Assembly: GCF_003051105.1 (NCBI RefSeq)
Contig: NZ_QAOO01000007.1
Span: forward strand, 96,462-160,461
Length of the DNA: 64,000 nt
Reading direction: 5' to 3'
Origin: Nitrosomonas nitrosa
Lineage (GTDB): Bacteria; Pseudomonadota; Gammaproteobacteria; Burkholderiales; Nitrosomonadaceae
How positions within the stretch are numbered: the first letter of the stretch is position 1; each line of letters opens with the position of its first letter. Shown here one piece after another: positions 19,145 to 28,120 of the stretch. Below the pieces are notes generated by a model. The model was not told the origin of the DNA and did no database searches. It saw nothing but the letters and a program-made list of their open reading frames with translations. The position numbers and the translations under genes were made by a program.

Positions 19145-19194
19145 GCAAACTCAGAAAATTTTTAGCTGATAGATAAAAATGAAAAATACTTGGA

Positions 19195-20088
19195 TCAAAA
19201 CTCACGCTGAACGATGAAATCTGTCACTTGCAGTAAACGAGGGGCAGCCACCCCTAAGTGATCAAGTGCTCGATAAGCATCTTTTTGTAGATCTTCAGCC
19301 AACTCTCGAGCCTGCTTCACACCCAAGATGCTGACATAAGTTGGTTTATTCTGTTCGGCATCTTTGCCAGCCGTTTTACCTAATGCTGCAGTAGTCGCTT
19401 CAGCATCGAGCACATCGTCAACTACTTGAAATGCAAGGCCAATACATTTAGCAAAATGATCTAAATGACTTAATTGTTCGTCATTTAATCCTTCACCGCA
19501 GCGTGCACCTAACATGACTGCAGCACGTATAAGCGCACCAGTCTTGTGAATATGCATGAATTCAAGTTCTGGTAAAGTGAGTAACTTACCCACGCTTGCC
19601 AGATCAATCGCCTGTCCACCCGCCATGCCCCGCGAACCAGCCGCTTGAGCTAATTGTTTAATCATTTCCAATTGCTTGTGCGGGTGGTCAGTCAAAGGAA
19701 ATTCTGCCATCAACTGAAAAGCCAGACTTTGCAGACTATCGCCCACAAGCAGGGCTGTCGCTTCATCGTATTTTACATGACAGGTCGGCTTACCTCTCCG
19801 CAGAGTATCGTCGTCCATGCAGGGAAGATCATCATGCACCAACGAATAAGCATGTATGAGCTCCACTGCTGCCGCTGCTACTACGACGCTTTCATCTTCC
19901 GCCCCACTTAGTTCACCGGCAGCAAAAGAGAGTAATGGCCGAATTCGTTTTCCACCTCCAAGTACTACATAGCGCATCGCCTCATGCAAACGCTCTGGCG
20001 CACAATTATCGGCAGGAAGTCGGTTTTCCAGATACGATTCAATTTGTGATTGGCGGTTTTTTAACCAGCCTTGAAAATCAGCGTTCAT
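19195..20088 (-). CDS. ispA: Farnesyl diphosphate synthase (short-chain polyprenyl synthetase)
   Basis: A 297-residue trans-prenyltransferase that builds geranyl and farnesyl diphosphate from IPP and DMAPP. The first aspartate-rich motif is DDLPCMDDD and the second is in FQVVDDVLDAEATT; the substrate segment GGGKRIRPLLSFAAGEL is typical. I start at the ATG at 20088; a GTG two codons upstream (20094) is also possible. The 5' end overlaps xseB by about 11 nt, so the two are translationally coupled, as is usual for xseB-ispA-dxs. Confidence 0.95.
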   Translation of the reverse strand: MNADFQGWLKNRQSQIESYLENRLPADNCAPERLHEAMRYVVLGGGKRIRPLLSFAAGELSGAEDESVVVAAAAVELIHAYSLVHDDLPCMDDDTLRRGKPTCHVKYDEATALLVGDSLQSLAFQLMAEFPLTDHPHKQLEMIKQLAQAAGSRGMAGGQAIDLASVGKLLTLPELEFMHIHKTGALIRAAVMLGARCGEGLNDEQLSHLDHFAKCIGLAFQVVDDVLDAEATTAALGKTAGKDAEQNKPTYVSILGVKQARELAEDLQKDAYRALDHLGVAAPRLLQVTDFIVQREF

Positions 20089-20344
20089 CGGCACCCGATG
20101 CAGAAAAATCTTTCAACATATCTGCCTCAAGAATGCGTACTTGCTGCTGTGCATTTTGTAAGGTTGTTTGACAATAGTGTAGCAATTCCACTCCACGCTT
20201 ATAGGCTGAAAGCGATGCTTCCAGCGTCATTTGGCCTGCTTCCATGGTTGTTACGATACGCTCTAGCTCTGCTGTTGCCGCTTCAAAACTTTCCGGTTGA
20301 GATGATAGATCGACCGTTAATGAGTCATTGGATTTCTTTTTCAT
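20078..20344 (-). CDS. xseB: Exodeoxyribonuclease VII small subunit
   Basis: An 88-residue helical protein with the family core FEAATAELERIVTTMEAGQM followed by TLEASLSAYKRGVELLHYCQ. XseB binds XseA to form exonuclease VII, which degrades single-stranded DNA to oligonucleotides. The large subunit is not in this window, which is normal. It is the first gene of the xseB-ispA-dxs unit, so the promoter should lie just above 20344. Confidence 0.93.
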   Translation of the reverse strand: MKKKSNDSLTVDLSSQPESFEAATAELERIVTTMEAGQMTLEASLSAYKRGVELLHYCQTTLQNAQQQVRILEADMLKDFSASGADER

Positions 20345-20957
20345 GCTGTATAGTTTTTCTTGGAAGATTCAGGCGAGCAACGGAGAAACAGAATAGATTC
20401 AGGCTTATTAATTTTTATTTACTTAAAGCGATCAAAAATATCGCAATCTCTATAAATTGGTCAATCTTATTTTAACCTTTCCTTGATCTCTTAGATACCG
20501 AATTAATCAAATAACTAGGTTATACGTTTACTTTTCTTACTTCTTTTCGGATTCTTAACTATTTCGATTACACCACCACATCTACCCGAGATGCCAATCG
20601 CTTGCGTTTGCGGGTACCGCTAAGAATCTCTTGTTCGTCACAATACATCGTTGTTCACAAAAAAATGTTTTCTGACCTCTAAATCGTAGGCTGCACCAAC
20701 ATTTTTTGCTCTCACCTCGTCTTGTTTAAATTGCTGAATTTTTTTTAGGCATCCTTGCCTCAGTATGACTTTTTATAAAAATTCATACAAGGCACCCAAG
20801 GTATCACCCTTTTATTGATCCACAGCTTAACCTATGGCAATATCAATCATGAGTTTGCATAACAAAATTAATCGCTTAATTTATTTATGATGCTTCTCTT
20901 TTAATTTGTTTTACAATTTCAATTTACTTAACCATTACGTGATAAGACGAGGTAATT
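20345..20957. other. Intergenic region between xseB and a membrane-protein gene
   Basis: A 613-bp A/T-rich gap between divergent genes. It must hold the promoter of the xseB-ispA-dxs unit and that of the gene starting at 20958, and it contains repeat copy B (20612-20758). I find no coding frame with support. Confidence 0.5.
20612..20758. repeat. MITE-like intergenic repeat, copy B
   Basis: Second copy of the element at 14581-14720 in the same orientation. Shared blocks are CGTCACAATACATCGTT, CAACATTTTTTGCTCT and CCTCGTCTTGTT, spaced almost identically, and both end in a TGAATTTTT-type segment. The ends again form an imperfect inverted repeat (GGTACCGCTAAGAAT against the complement of TTTTTTTTAGGCATCC). 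It is more diverged than copy A and carries no evident gene. Confidence 0.65.
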
Positions 20958-21440
20958 TTGGAAAATACGGAAAACACTATTAGTTTTTTTGATCAATTGA
21001 GCCTGTATTTCACGGAAGTGCCTACATGGCCGTTCGTTTTATTGGGGGTTGTTATCGTATTTGCCCTTGGCGTCGAGTTAATCAACCGCCGTCGGCGAGC
21101 GGATGCTGTGGATTATTATGACACGACATTCCGAACTGAACTCGCTGGCTTATACCCTAATCCAACAAACTGGCCAGAAGATCTTGCGCTTCATCTTAAA
21201 GCAAGCTTTCCACTCATGCGTGACGCTTTTGAAAACTTGAGAGGGTTCATTCCTCAAAAGCAGTTGTATGATTACAATCTTGCTTGGAGCAATTTCTATG
21301 ATTTTTGCCGATCGAATGGTGCAATCAGCGAAAATCAAGCGGGAGAAACATCACCAGATAGCACAGAGCCTGACCCCAAGCAAGTATTTCATCAATTAGT
21401 CACTGAGCTTCTAGCATTTACTGAGCAGTTCAAGCGCTAG
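20958..21440 (+). CDS. Hypothetical single-span membrane protein
   Basis: A 160-residue protein I do not recognise. One transmembrane helix lies at about residues 22-41 (WPFVLLGVVIVFALGVELI), followed at once by NRRRR, which places the C-terminus in the cytoplasm. The soluble part has a PNPTNWPEDLALHLKASFPL segment and an acidic, Ser/Thr/Pro-rich stretch near residues 125-140. The start is TTG at 20958, with GAGG about 6 nt upstream. It is followed after 195 bp by the eight-gene lipid-type cluster on the same strand and might or might not belong to it. Confidence 0.65.
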   Translation: MENTENTISFFDQLSLYFTEVPTWPFVLLGVVIVFALGVELINRRRRADAVDYYDTTFRTELAGLYPNPTNWPEDLALHLKASFPLMRDAFENLRGFIPQKQLYDYNLAWSNFYDFCRSNGAISENQAGETSPDSTEPDPKQVFHQLVTELLAFTEQFKR

Positions 21441-21635
21441 GCATAGACACTCCCCGCTTTGATGCTATTTGTATCGAATAGCAAAACGCCAACTTGAACT
21501 TGAAGCGTATTTAGGTAGGTACGCCAAAAAATCGTGCATTGCATGGGTAATGGCTCAACAGTGGCTTTTTTGCCAGCCCATGACAAGATGATCCTCTCGG
21601 ATGTATCGAATTAAGCCATCTCTTCATCACAACTC

Positions 21636-22784
21636 ATGAATAATTCGTCGCAGATAAGAAAAGTGATTCATATCCATCCCGTCACCTCTTATCGTGACAT
21701 GAGCACATTCATTGATCTTCCATGGCAAATATACGCTGACGACCCCATGTGGATCCCTCCCTTACGTTTAGAGCGGCGCTTGCATTATTCAAAATTCAAT
21801 CCCTTTTTCGCACATGCAAAATGGCAGGCGTGGATTGCTTATAAAAATGGCCGAGCAGTTGGTAGAATCAGTGCACAAATCGATGCACTCCACCGGCAAC
21901 GTTACGGAGCCGATACCGGTCATTTCGGTTCGCTGGAATGTATCCAGGATGTAACGGTCTTTGCCGAGCTTATACAAACTGCGGAGCAATGGCTCACTAC
22001 ACAGGGTACTCATCGAGTAAGTGGACCGTTTAATTTATCGATCAATCAGGAATGCGGGGTATTAGTGGAAGGATTCGATACGCCACCCGTTGTCATGATG
22101 CCACACTCTCCTAGATGGTACGATACCTTTCTCCAGCAATGCGGTTACCGGCCTGCCAAAGACCTGCTGGCATATTGGGTGGAAGTAGACTTCACGCCCC
22201 CCCGGGTCATGCGTACGATCACACAGAAGCACGCAAATCAAATTAAACTCAGAACGTTGCGACACGATCGCTTCGATGAAGAAATGGAAATTTTACGGGA
22301 TATCTTCAACGATGCGTGGTCGGACAACTGGGGATTTGTACCCTTCACGCAAGCTGAATTTGCCGAACTCGGTAACAGCTTGCGCTGGCTCGTCCCCATC
22401 GAATTTATTCAAATTGCGGAAGTGGGCGGAAAACCGGTCGCATTCATGGCTGCCCTACCCAATCTCAATGAAGTGTTTGCTGAGCTCAATGGTCGTTTGC
22501 TCCCATTTGGTTGGTTTCACTTGATTAAACGACTCAAATCCAAAAGTATCCGTACCGCCCGCATACCTCTGATGGGCGTGCGCAAACAATTTCATCATAC
22601 CTCGCTTGGCATGGCGCTGGCATTCATGGTCATCGATGCACCGCGGCAAGCAGGATTGGCCAGAGGTATCAAAGAAGTCGAAATGTCCTGGATTCTGGAA
22701 GATAATCAAGCAATGCGCAGCATCCTCAAAAGTATCGGCAGCAGAGAATACAAGCGATATCGACTTTATGAGAAAACACTTTAA
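21636..22784 (+). CDS. GNAT-like acyltransferase-fold protein (YghO-like)
   Basis: A 382-residue protein of the family often annotated as GNAT N-acetyltransferase (YghO-like). The N-terminal part has YRDMSTFIDLPWQIYADDPM followed by WIPPLRLERR, then AHAKWQAWIAYKNGRAVGRI, the beta-strand pattern of a GNAT fold. A second half has GPFNLSINQECGVLVEGFDT and a C-terminal ELSWILEDN-like element (VEMSWILEDNQAMRSILKSI), typical of acyl-CoA-dependent N-acyltransferases. It is the first gene of a tight plus-strand run with lipid-metabolism and LptFG genes, so a lipid or amino-lipid acylation role is reasonable but unproven. A C7GGG run at about 22197-22206 is a local homopolymer. Confidence 0.7.
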   Translation: MNNSSQIRKVIHIHPVTSYRDMSTFIDLPWQIYADDPMWIPPLRLERRLHYSKFNPFFAHAKWQAWIAYKNGRAVGRISAQIDALHRQRYGADTGHFGSLECIQDVTVFAELIQTAEQWLTTQGTHRVSGPFNLSINQECGVLVEGFDTPPVVMMPHSPRWYDTFLQQCGYRPAKDLLAYWVEVDFTPPRVMRTITQKHANQIKLRTLRHDRFDEEMEILRDIFNDAWSDNWGFVPFTQAEFAELGNSLRWLVPIEFIQIAEVGGKPVAFMAALPNLNEVFAELNGRLLPFGWFHLIKRLKSKSIRTARIPLMGVRKQFHHTSLGMALAFMVIDAPRQAGLARGIKEVEMSWILEDNQAMRSILKSIGSREYKRYRLYEKTL

Positions 22785-22876
22785 CAGACATAGCATCCTT
22801 CCCTGCAATACGGTGATCACTGCGCACAAACGGCCTATTCAGCGCTCGAATCGCCTTATTTTCTTCAGGAGTTCCC

Positions 22877-23713
22877 ATGCGCCAGGATGATCGTTATGTT
22901 GCCTTGGTGCTTGCCGCGGATCGCACCGCGAATGATCCCGTTGCCAGTAAAACTGGTGTCGCCTGTAAAGCTTTTGCACCGGTGGGCGGCAAACCGATGA
23001 TCATTCGCGTCCTGGATGCCTTGGCTGCAAGCAGCACAATAAAAACAACCCTATTGTGCGGGCCGCCTAAAGCACTTCTGCCCCAATGCCCCGAACTCAT
23101 GCAACGTATTGAAAATGGGCAAGTCATCTGGACGGAAAATCAAGATTCACCAAGTCGCAGCGCTGAGCATAGCCTTAAACAAGTGGACGCAACCGCCCGA
23201 ATACTCTTGACTACCGCTGATCATGCCTTGCTCACATCGAAAATCATTGATCATTTTCTACTCGCTTCTCGTGCTATGGATTGCGATGCCACAGTGGGAA
23301 TAGTCCGTCATGATATGATGCTAGCTGCATTTCCTAGCAGTCAACGCACGGTTATACGCCTCCGTGATGGTGGATTTTGCGGCTGCAATTTGTTCACTTT
23401 CAATCATGGAGGCCGTGAACTTGTTTCATTCTGGCAACGTGCCGAAGCACAACGCAAGCGCCCCTGGCGTCTGATCAGCCTTGCTCTAGGCTGGAAAACC
23501 GTAATACGCTACCTAATTGGCTCACTGACATTAACGCAAGCACTAGACGCTATTTCAGCCCAAACGGGCATACGCGTGCGCTCAGTTTTCCTGCCCTTTC
23601 CTCATGCGGGAATCGATGTCGACAAAGTAGATGATTTACTGCTGGTAGAATCGCTTCTAGAAAAGTCTGCATTGGACTCGAAAAACGCACAAGCTGATAC
23701 AGCTAACGAATAA
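22877..23713 (+). CDS. MobA/IspD-like NTP transferase
   Basis: A 278-residue protein with a GT-A nucleotidyltransferase fold. The N-terminal VALVLAADRTAN corresponds to the usual LAAGxGxR loop but lacks its glycines; CKAFAPVGGKPMIIRVLDAL is the normal sugar-nucleotidyltransferase continuation. The metal-binding strand appears as LLTTADHALL near residue 112, comparable to the DH motif of inositol-phosphate cytidylyltransferases. By family it would transfer NMP to a phosphorylated alcohol or sugar. With a CDP-alcohol phosphatidyltransferase three genes downstream, a CTP-dependent head-group activation is the natural guess. The altered nucleotide loop makes substrate and even activity uncertain. 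It ends 14 bp before lptF. Confidence 0.7.
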   Translation: MRQDDRYVALVLAADRTANDPVASKTGVACKAFAPVGGKPMIIRVLDALAASSTIKTTLLCGPPKALLPQCPELMQRIENGQVIWTENQDSPSRSAEHSLKQVDATARILLTTADHALLTSKIIDHFLLASRAMDCDATVGIVRHDMMLAAFPSSQRTVIRLRDGGFCGCNLFTFNHGGRELVSFWQRAEAQRKRPWRLISLALGWKTVIRYLIGSLTLTQALDAISAQTGIRVRSVFLPFPHAGIDVDKVDDLLLVESLLEKSALDSKNAQADTANE

Positions 23714-23727
23714 AGCCACAGCGATTA

Positions 23728-24804
23728 ATGAAAACCATCGAAAAATACATCACTCGCGAATTGCTTATCCCATTTTTCGCTGTGACCAGCATACTTGTCG
23801 GACTGTTTGTCAGCTTCAGTACAGCACGCATCCTTGCTAGCGCGGTAACCGAAACACTTGGCATGGTCGCCATGCTCCAACTGGTCATGCTAAAAACGAT
23901 CATCGCACTAGAAGTTCTGGTACCGATCTCGTTCTATGTAGCAATCATTTATGGGCTCAGCAGGCTCAGCAGGGATCAAGAAATGAATATCCTGCGTGCT
24001 GTCGGCTTTGGCGATAACCGTATCCTCTACACCGTGCTGTTGATTGTCATTCCTGTCAGCATCGTAAGTGGCACACTCTCACTTTATGCGCGTCCCTGGG
24101 CCTATGCAGAAAGCTATATTCTCGACGCACAAGCCCAGGCTGAATTAAATGCCAATCGTTTCCAAGCGGGCCGTTTCTACGGAAGTGAAAAAAGCGGCCG
24201 GGTTATCTTCGTGCAAGCAAAGGACGATTCCGGCATGCGCATGAAAGAAATTTTCCACTTTATCAAGAAGGACGGTATCAGCGAAATTGTCGTCGCCAAG
24301 GACGCTATTCAGCAACAGCAACTCTCGCTCGATCAGCGACCGCATACCGAATTATTTAATGGTTTCATTTATCGCTTAGCCTATCCAGAAGGGAAAGACA
24401 GCGCGATTCGATATGAAAAAATGATCTACTATAATGAGAACGAATTGGTAACGAATTATCGGCGTAAGGCGGCTTCAACGCGTGCATTGTGGGAATCTGA
24501 CCAACCTCGCGATATCGCTGAGCTGCAGTGGCGGCTCTCCCGGCCGGTTGCAACCATTCTGCTTGCCCTCATAGCCGTCTCTTTCACACGCGTCTCACCC
24601 CGTCAGGATAAAAGCGATAAAACTCTGCTACTCGCCGCGGTAATATTCGCTGTCTATTACAATCTCACAGGTCTGGCCCAGACATGGGTGGAACAAGGTG
24701 TGATTCCTTCCATGCCCGGCGTCTGGTGGCTTTATCTATTGCTTTTCATTTTCGCCGTCCTATTACTGCCTGGAATGAGGCATCGTTTGTTTAGCAAGAC
24801 ATGA
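23728..24804 (+). CDS. lptF: LptF-type permease (YjgP/YjgQ family)
   Basis: A 358-residue inner-membrane protein with six predicted helices and a large periplasmic domain between helices 3 and 4 (roughly residues 125-255). LptF and LptG with the LptB ATPase extract lipopolysaccharide from the inner membrane and feed it to LptC/LptA. Family sequence is clear in SFYVAIIYGLSRLSRDQEMN followed by ILRAVGFG, the coupling helix contacting LptB. The stop overlaps the lptG ATG (ATGA). In many proteobacteria lptFG stand opposite pepA; here they sit inside a lipid-synthesis run, so either this is the relocated canonical pair or a second set for another lipid. lptB and lptC are not in the window. Confidence 0.88.
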   Translation: MKTIEKYITRELLIPFFAVTSILVGLFVSFSTARILASAVTETLGMVAMLQLVMLKTIIALEVLVPISFYVAIIYGLSRLSRDQEMNILRAVGFGDNRILYTVLLIVIPVSIVSGTLSLYARPWAYAESYILDAQAQAELNANRFQAGRFYGSEKSGRVIFVQAKDDSGMRMKEIFHFIKKDGISEIVVAKDAIQQQQLSLDQRPHTELFNGFIYRLAYPEGKDSAIRYEKMIYYNENELVTNYRRKAASTRALWESDQPRDIAELQWRLSRPVATILLALIAVSFTRVSPRQDKSDKTLLLAAVIFAVYYNLTGLAQTWVEQGVIPSMPGVWWLYLLLFIFAVLLLPGMRHRLFSKT

Positions 24805-25865
24805 AAACCGCAACTCGTTATATCATCAAGCAGGTTGTGATGGGTATGGTCATCGCAACGGTCGTACTTTTGCCCTTGTTCAGCTTCTTTGACTTATTGG
24901 ATCAACTTGATGACGTCGGCAAGGGCACTTATCAGACTAGCGATGCTTTCTTATATACTTTCTTGCTGATGCCACGCCGCTTTATACAGTTAGCACCGTT
25001 TATCGCGCTCTTAGGAACAGTGGGTGCATTAGGAAAATTAGCGGTCAATTTAGAGTTAGTCGCTTTACGGGTTGCCGGTCTCTCGCCGATTCAAATCAGT
25101 ATGGCGCCGATCGCAATCGGCATTACGATGCTTATCGGCATTGCGTTGCTGGAACAATTTATTGCCCCGCAGCTTCAGCAACAAGCCATCACCAGCCGTG
25201 CAGTCGCACTGGATAAAACGGCGGAACTCGGCAAAGGACTGGGTATCTGGACACGGAATGAGCGTAATATTTTGCGTATTGGAGAAATGCTGCCCCCTAA
25301 TCGAGCGATCGATATCGAGATCATGCATTTCGATAAACAAGGCTTCTTAGCAATGCACAGTCATGCTGAATATGCTGAAATCGTCGACGAACAATTATGG
25401 AAGCTGCATAACGTCACAGTCCGAACTTTCACTGAAAAAAATATTGCGCTGACCAGCGCCAGCAGCGTAGAGTGGCAGTCTTTCCTGAGAGCGGAAGATA
25501 TCGCCACGTTGACCAAACCGCCCGAAAGCCTCTCGCCGCTCGAATTGGTACGGCATGCTGCGTTTCTGCAAGCGACTGGTCAGAAAGCGGATGCTTACCT
25601 GATGGCCATATGGCGTAAAGTAGGTAGTGCACTGATGACCTTAGCGATGATTTTGCTCGCTATTCCCTTTATCTTTGGATTAGCACGCGAGGGACTGGGA
25701 AATAAGTTGGTACTGGCCTCTATCGTGGGCGTAAGCGTTTACCTGCTCGACCAGATCATCGCTAATGCCGCTTTATTGTTACACTTGAATCCGGTGTTGA
25801 TTTCCCTTCTTCCCAGTCTGACGCTCATTACCCTTGCTATTCTTTGGTTACGGCGAATTTTCTAA
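24801..25865 (+). CDS. lptG: LptG-type permease (YjgP/YjgQ family)
   Basis: A 354-residue partner of LptF, also with six helices around a periplasmic jellyroll-like domain (about residues 130-255). The N-terminus MKTATRYIIKQVVMGMVIAT, then FFDLLDQLDDVGKG and LMPRRFIQLAPFIALLGTVG, matches proteobacterial LptG closely; ALRVAGLSPIQI is the coupling-helix region. It overlaps lptF by 4 nt, so translation is coupled, and the fusion gene for lipid head-group transfer begins 33 bp later. No internal feature shows whether the cargo is LPS or a different lipid. Confidence 0.9.
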   Translation: MKTATRYIIKQVVMGMVIATVVLLPLFSFFDLLDQLDDVGKGTYQTSDAFLYTFLLMPRRFIQLAPFIALLGTVGALGKLAVNLELVALRVAGLSPIQISMAPIAIGITMLIGIALLEQFIAPQLQQQAITSRAVALDKTAELGKGLGIWTRNERNILRIGEMLPPNRAIDIEIMHFDKQGFLAMHSHAEYAEIVDEQLWKLHNVTVRTFTEKNIALTSASSVEWQSFLRAEDIATLTKPPESLSPLELVRHAAFLQATGQKADAYLMAIWRKVGSALMTLAMILLAIPFIFGLAREGLGNKLVLASIVGVSVYLLDQIIANAALLLHLNPVLISLLPSLTLITLAILWLRRIF

Positions 25866-25898
25866 TCTTTCAATCGTTTAAATATATCTCCATTACTC

Positions 25899-27131
25899 AT
25901 GTCGACAACCTATATTTTTATCCTTGGCGAGAGCGAAATCAGTCTCTGGGGATTAAGCGGCCGCGAACGGCTACAACGGATAGTTGCTTCACTCAAACAA
26001 GTCTGCCTGATCGATAATCCGGCAGCCATCCCAGCGGATGCGCCCGCATTGCTGTTGCGTGCAGATCATCTGTACGATGCCAGGGTCATCACGGCTTTGG
26101 TTCAGTTACAGGAAGAAATGTTGCTCATGAGCCAGACTGCTATTCCAGTGGCGTTACGTTCCACCGGCAAAAACTTACCCACCTTGCTTGAATCAATGCG
26201 CAACGCGAACATCTCTGCGCTTTCCGGCATACAACAATACACGCTGCAAGATTTACAAGTCGGCATCCAACAAACGCTCAAAAAGAAAGAATCGCCTTTT
26301 GTACTACCCATCAACGCCGCCCAGCGCAAAGCGCTGGAATGGGAATTGTTCGCCGGCTCCTACAAAGGGGTGACTGATCTGGTCACCAAGTGGCTATGGC
26401 CTGTCCCTGCATTTTGGGTGACACACCTTTGTGTTCGCTGGAAAATCACACCCAATCAGGTAACATTTCTCAGTTTGTTACTGGCTGTTCTCGCTGGGTG
26501 GGCTTTTTGGTATGGCCATTATGCAAGCGGCCTGGTCATGGGATGGCTGATGACGTTTCTTGATACCGTCGATGGCAAACTGGCGCGCGTGACGCTTACA
26601 TCGAGCCGCCTGGGTGACGTAATGGATCATGGCTTGGATATCATTCATCCTCCATTATGGTATTTAGCCTGGGGGGTAGGGCTGGCGACAACCGCATACC
26701 CGCTGGCCGATCTGGAATTTTTGGCTTGGCTGATGTTTGTAGGTTATGTCGGGGGGCGTATTTGCGAAGGGCTATTTGAATTTTGGCTTGCTCCCTTCAC
26801 TTTGTTTATTTGGCAGCGTATTGATTCGTTCAATCGCCTGATTACCGCACGACGCAATCCGAATCTCATTTTAATGACATCGTGCTGGTTAGCCGGTCGA
26901 CCAGATATCGGCCTTTTGCTCGTGGTAGGTTGGCATGCCGTATCGACACTTTTCCTGGCATGGCGCGTGATCTTGGCCTGGTTAACTCGCCGACGCGAAG
27001 GCAGTCTAACTTCCTGGATGGAGGGGATCGACCCGCTTCATGACAGACAACAACTGGCCGTCAGAGTATTTACTCGCGTCCCGCTCGCTGAACAAAATGT
27101 GCAAAATGCGCGTACCGACACACATTCATAG
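25899..27131 (+). CDS. CDP-alcohol phosphatidyltransferase with degenerate nucleotidyltransferase-like N-terminus
   Basis: A 410-residue fusion. The C-terminal half is a CDP-alcohol phosphatidyltransferase of the membrane: the full metal and substrate motif DxxDGxxAR(x8)GxxxDxxxD is present, starting at Asp222 (DTVDGKLAR, then GDVMDHGLD), with at least five flanking helices. Such enzymes join a CDP-activated lipid to an alcohol or its phosphate. The N-terminal ~150 residues resemble a nucleotidyltransferase (LLRADHLYDARVI looks like the ADH/DH metal strand), but the nucleotide-binding LAAGxGxR loop is missing (FILGESEISLWGLSGRERLQ), so this part is likely inactive or regulatory. The arrangement recalls the fused IPCT-DIPPS proteins of hyperthermophiles. 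The head group is unknown. Confidence 0.78.
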   Translation: MSTTYIFILGESEISLWGLSGRERLQRIVASLKQVCLIDNPAAIPADAPALLLRADHLYDARVITALVQLQEEMLLMSQTAIPVALRSTGKNLPTLLESMRNANISALSGIQQYTLQDLQVGIQQTLKKKESPFVLPINAAQRKALEWELFAGSYKGVTDLVTKWLWPVPAFWVTHLCVRWKITPNQVTFLSLLLAVLAGWAFWYGHYASGLVMGWLMTFLDTVDGKLARVTLTSSRLGDVMDHGLDIIHPPLWYLAWGVGLATTAYPLADLEFLAWLMFVGYVGGRICEGLFEFWLAPFTLFIWQRIDSFNRLITARRNPNLILMTSCWLAGRPDIGLLLVVGWHAVSTLFLAWRVILAWLTRRREGSLTSWMEGIDPLHDRQQLAVRVFTRVPLAEQNVQNARTDTHS

Positions 27132-28107
27132 TCTGACCACAGGCACAGCGCGCGTTGGTCTGATTCTCAACCCCTTAGGCGGGCAGGCACGCAAACGTCT
27201 ACATGCCATCAAACAACTATTGTCTGATATGCCGCAAATTCTTCAATGGCAAATCACGTGCGTACAAGACTTTGACTTCGCCGTAACAGCTGCAATCGAA
27301 TCCCAACTTGACTGGTTGATCATTCTTGGTGGTGACGGGACTGTCCAAGGCATACTCAATCGATTACTTGGCAAACTGTCTTCGGAAAACTGGCCACTTC
27401 TGACCGTTATCCCGGGTGGAACCACCAATATGACTGCCCTGGATCTGGGTAGTCGCGACAAACCGGATCAAATGCTAAAACGCTTGAAACACTATTTGCA
27501 TCAGCCTGCTCCACGCCCCGCCCCTTTACGCGTTGAACGTCCCGTGCTGTGCATCACTCAAACTGGACAAGAAAACATTTACGGGATGTTTCTTGGGTTA
27601 GGATTGATTGCACGCGGCGTAAAATTCTCACGCAGCCGTATCAAGCAAATTGGTGTGACGGGTAATTTGTTTACTGCCTTGATCGTATTGCGCTCAATTA
27701 TCGGTACCTTTATGGGTCGTCCCCATCCTGAATGGGCACCTGTAAACATTGCAACTGTCGATGAAACGGGCGCAACGCACCGGGAAAACTACTTATTCGT
27801 TCTTGTCAGCGCTTTAGAGCATCTCCTGATGGGTATCCGTCCATATTGGGGAATAGAACGAGCACCCTTGCATGTAACTTTTGTCAGGCAGCAAAGTAAA
27901 CGATTTTGGTATGCGATCTGGCCGTTGATAACGGGTCGTGGTCATACGCTCCGAGAAGAGCACGGTTATGTCAGTTACAATACGCCTTTGCTGGAGCTAT
28001 CGCTGGATGATGACTATATCGTGGATGGGGAATTGTTCCATGCCTCGCTGCAACATGGACCTCTTCGTATATCGGCCAGTGGCCCGCTCACATTTCTGGT
28101 ACTGTAA
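27097..28107 (+). CDS. Diacylglycerol kinase-family lipid kinase
   Basis: About 336 residues with a DAGK catalytic domain: RVGLILNPLGGQARKRL, the nucleotide motif LIILGGDGTVQGILNRL near residue 78, and PGGTTNMTALDLG in place of the more usual PxGTxND. The family phosphorylates diacylglycerol, sphingoid bases or related lipids on the inner membrane surface using ATP. The frame is open back to an ATG at 27040, overlapping the previous gene by 92 nt; I use the ATG at 27097, which reduces overlap to 35 nt, though GGAGGGG upstream of the longer start makes that possible too. The product (phosphatidate, if diacylglycerol is used) would be the substrate for the Tam41-like enzyme encoded 13 bp downstream. 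Confidence 0.8.
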   Translation: MCKMRVPTHIHSLTTGTARVGLILNPLGGQARKRLHAIKQLLSDMPQILQWQITCVQDFDFAVTAAIESQLDWLIILGGDGTVQGILNRLLGKLSSENWPLLTVIPGGTTNMTALDLGSRDKPDQMLKRLKHYLHQPAPRPAPLRVERPVLCITQTGQENIYGMFLGLGLIARGVKFSRSRIKQIGVTGNLFTALIVLRSIIGTFMGRPHPEWAPVNIATVDETGATHRENYLFVLVSALEHLLMGIRPYWGIERAPLHVTFVRQQSKRFWYAIWPLITGRGHTLREEHGYVSYNTPLLELSLDDDYIVDGELFHASLQHGPLRISASGPLTFLVL

Positions 28108-28120
28108 TGCGTGCCCAACA

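Noticed and set aside
27938..28120. N-terminal extension of the Tam41-like protein
   Set aside because: It would overlap the lipid kinase gene by about 170 nt in another frame; the ATG at 28121 fits the spacing of the run.
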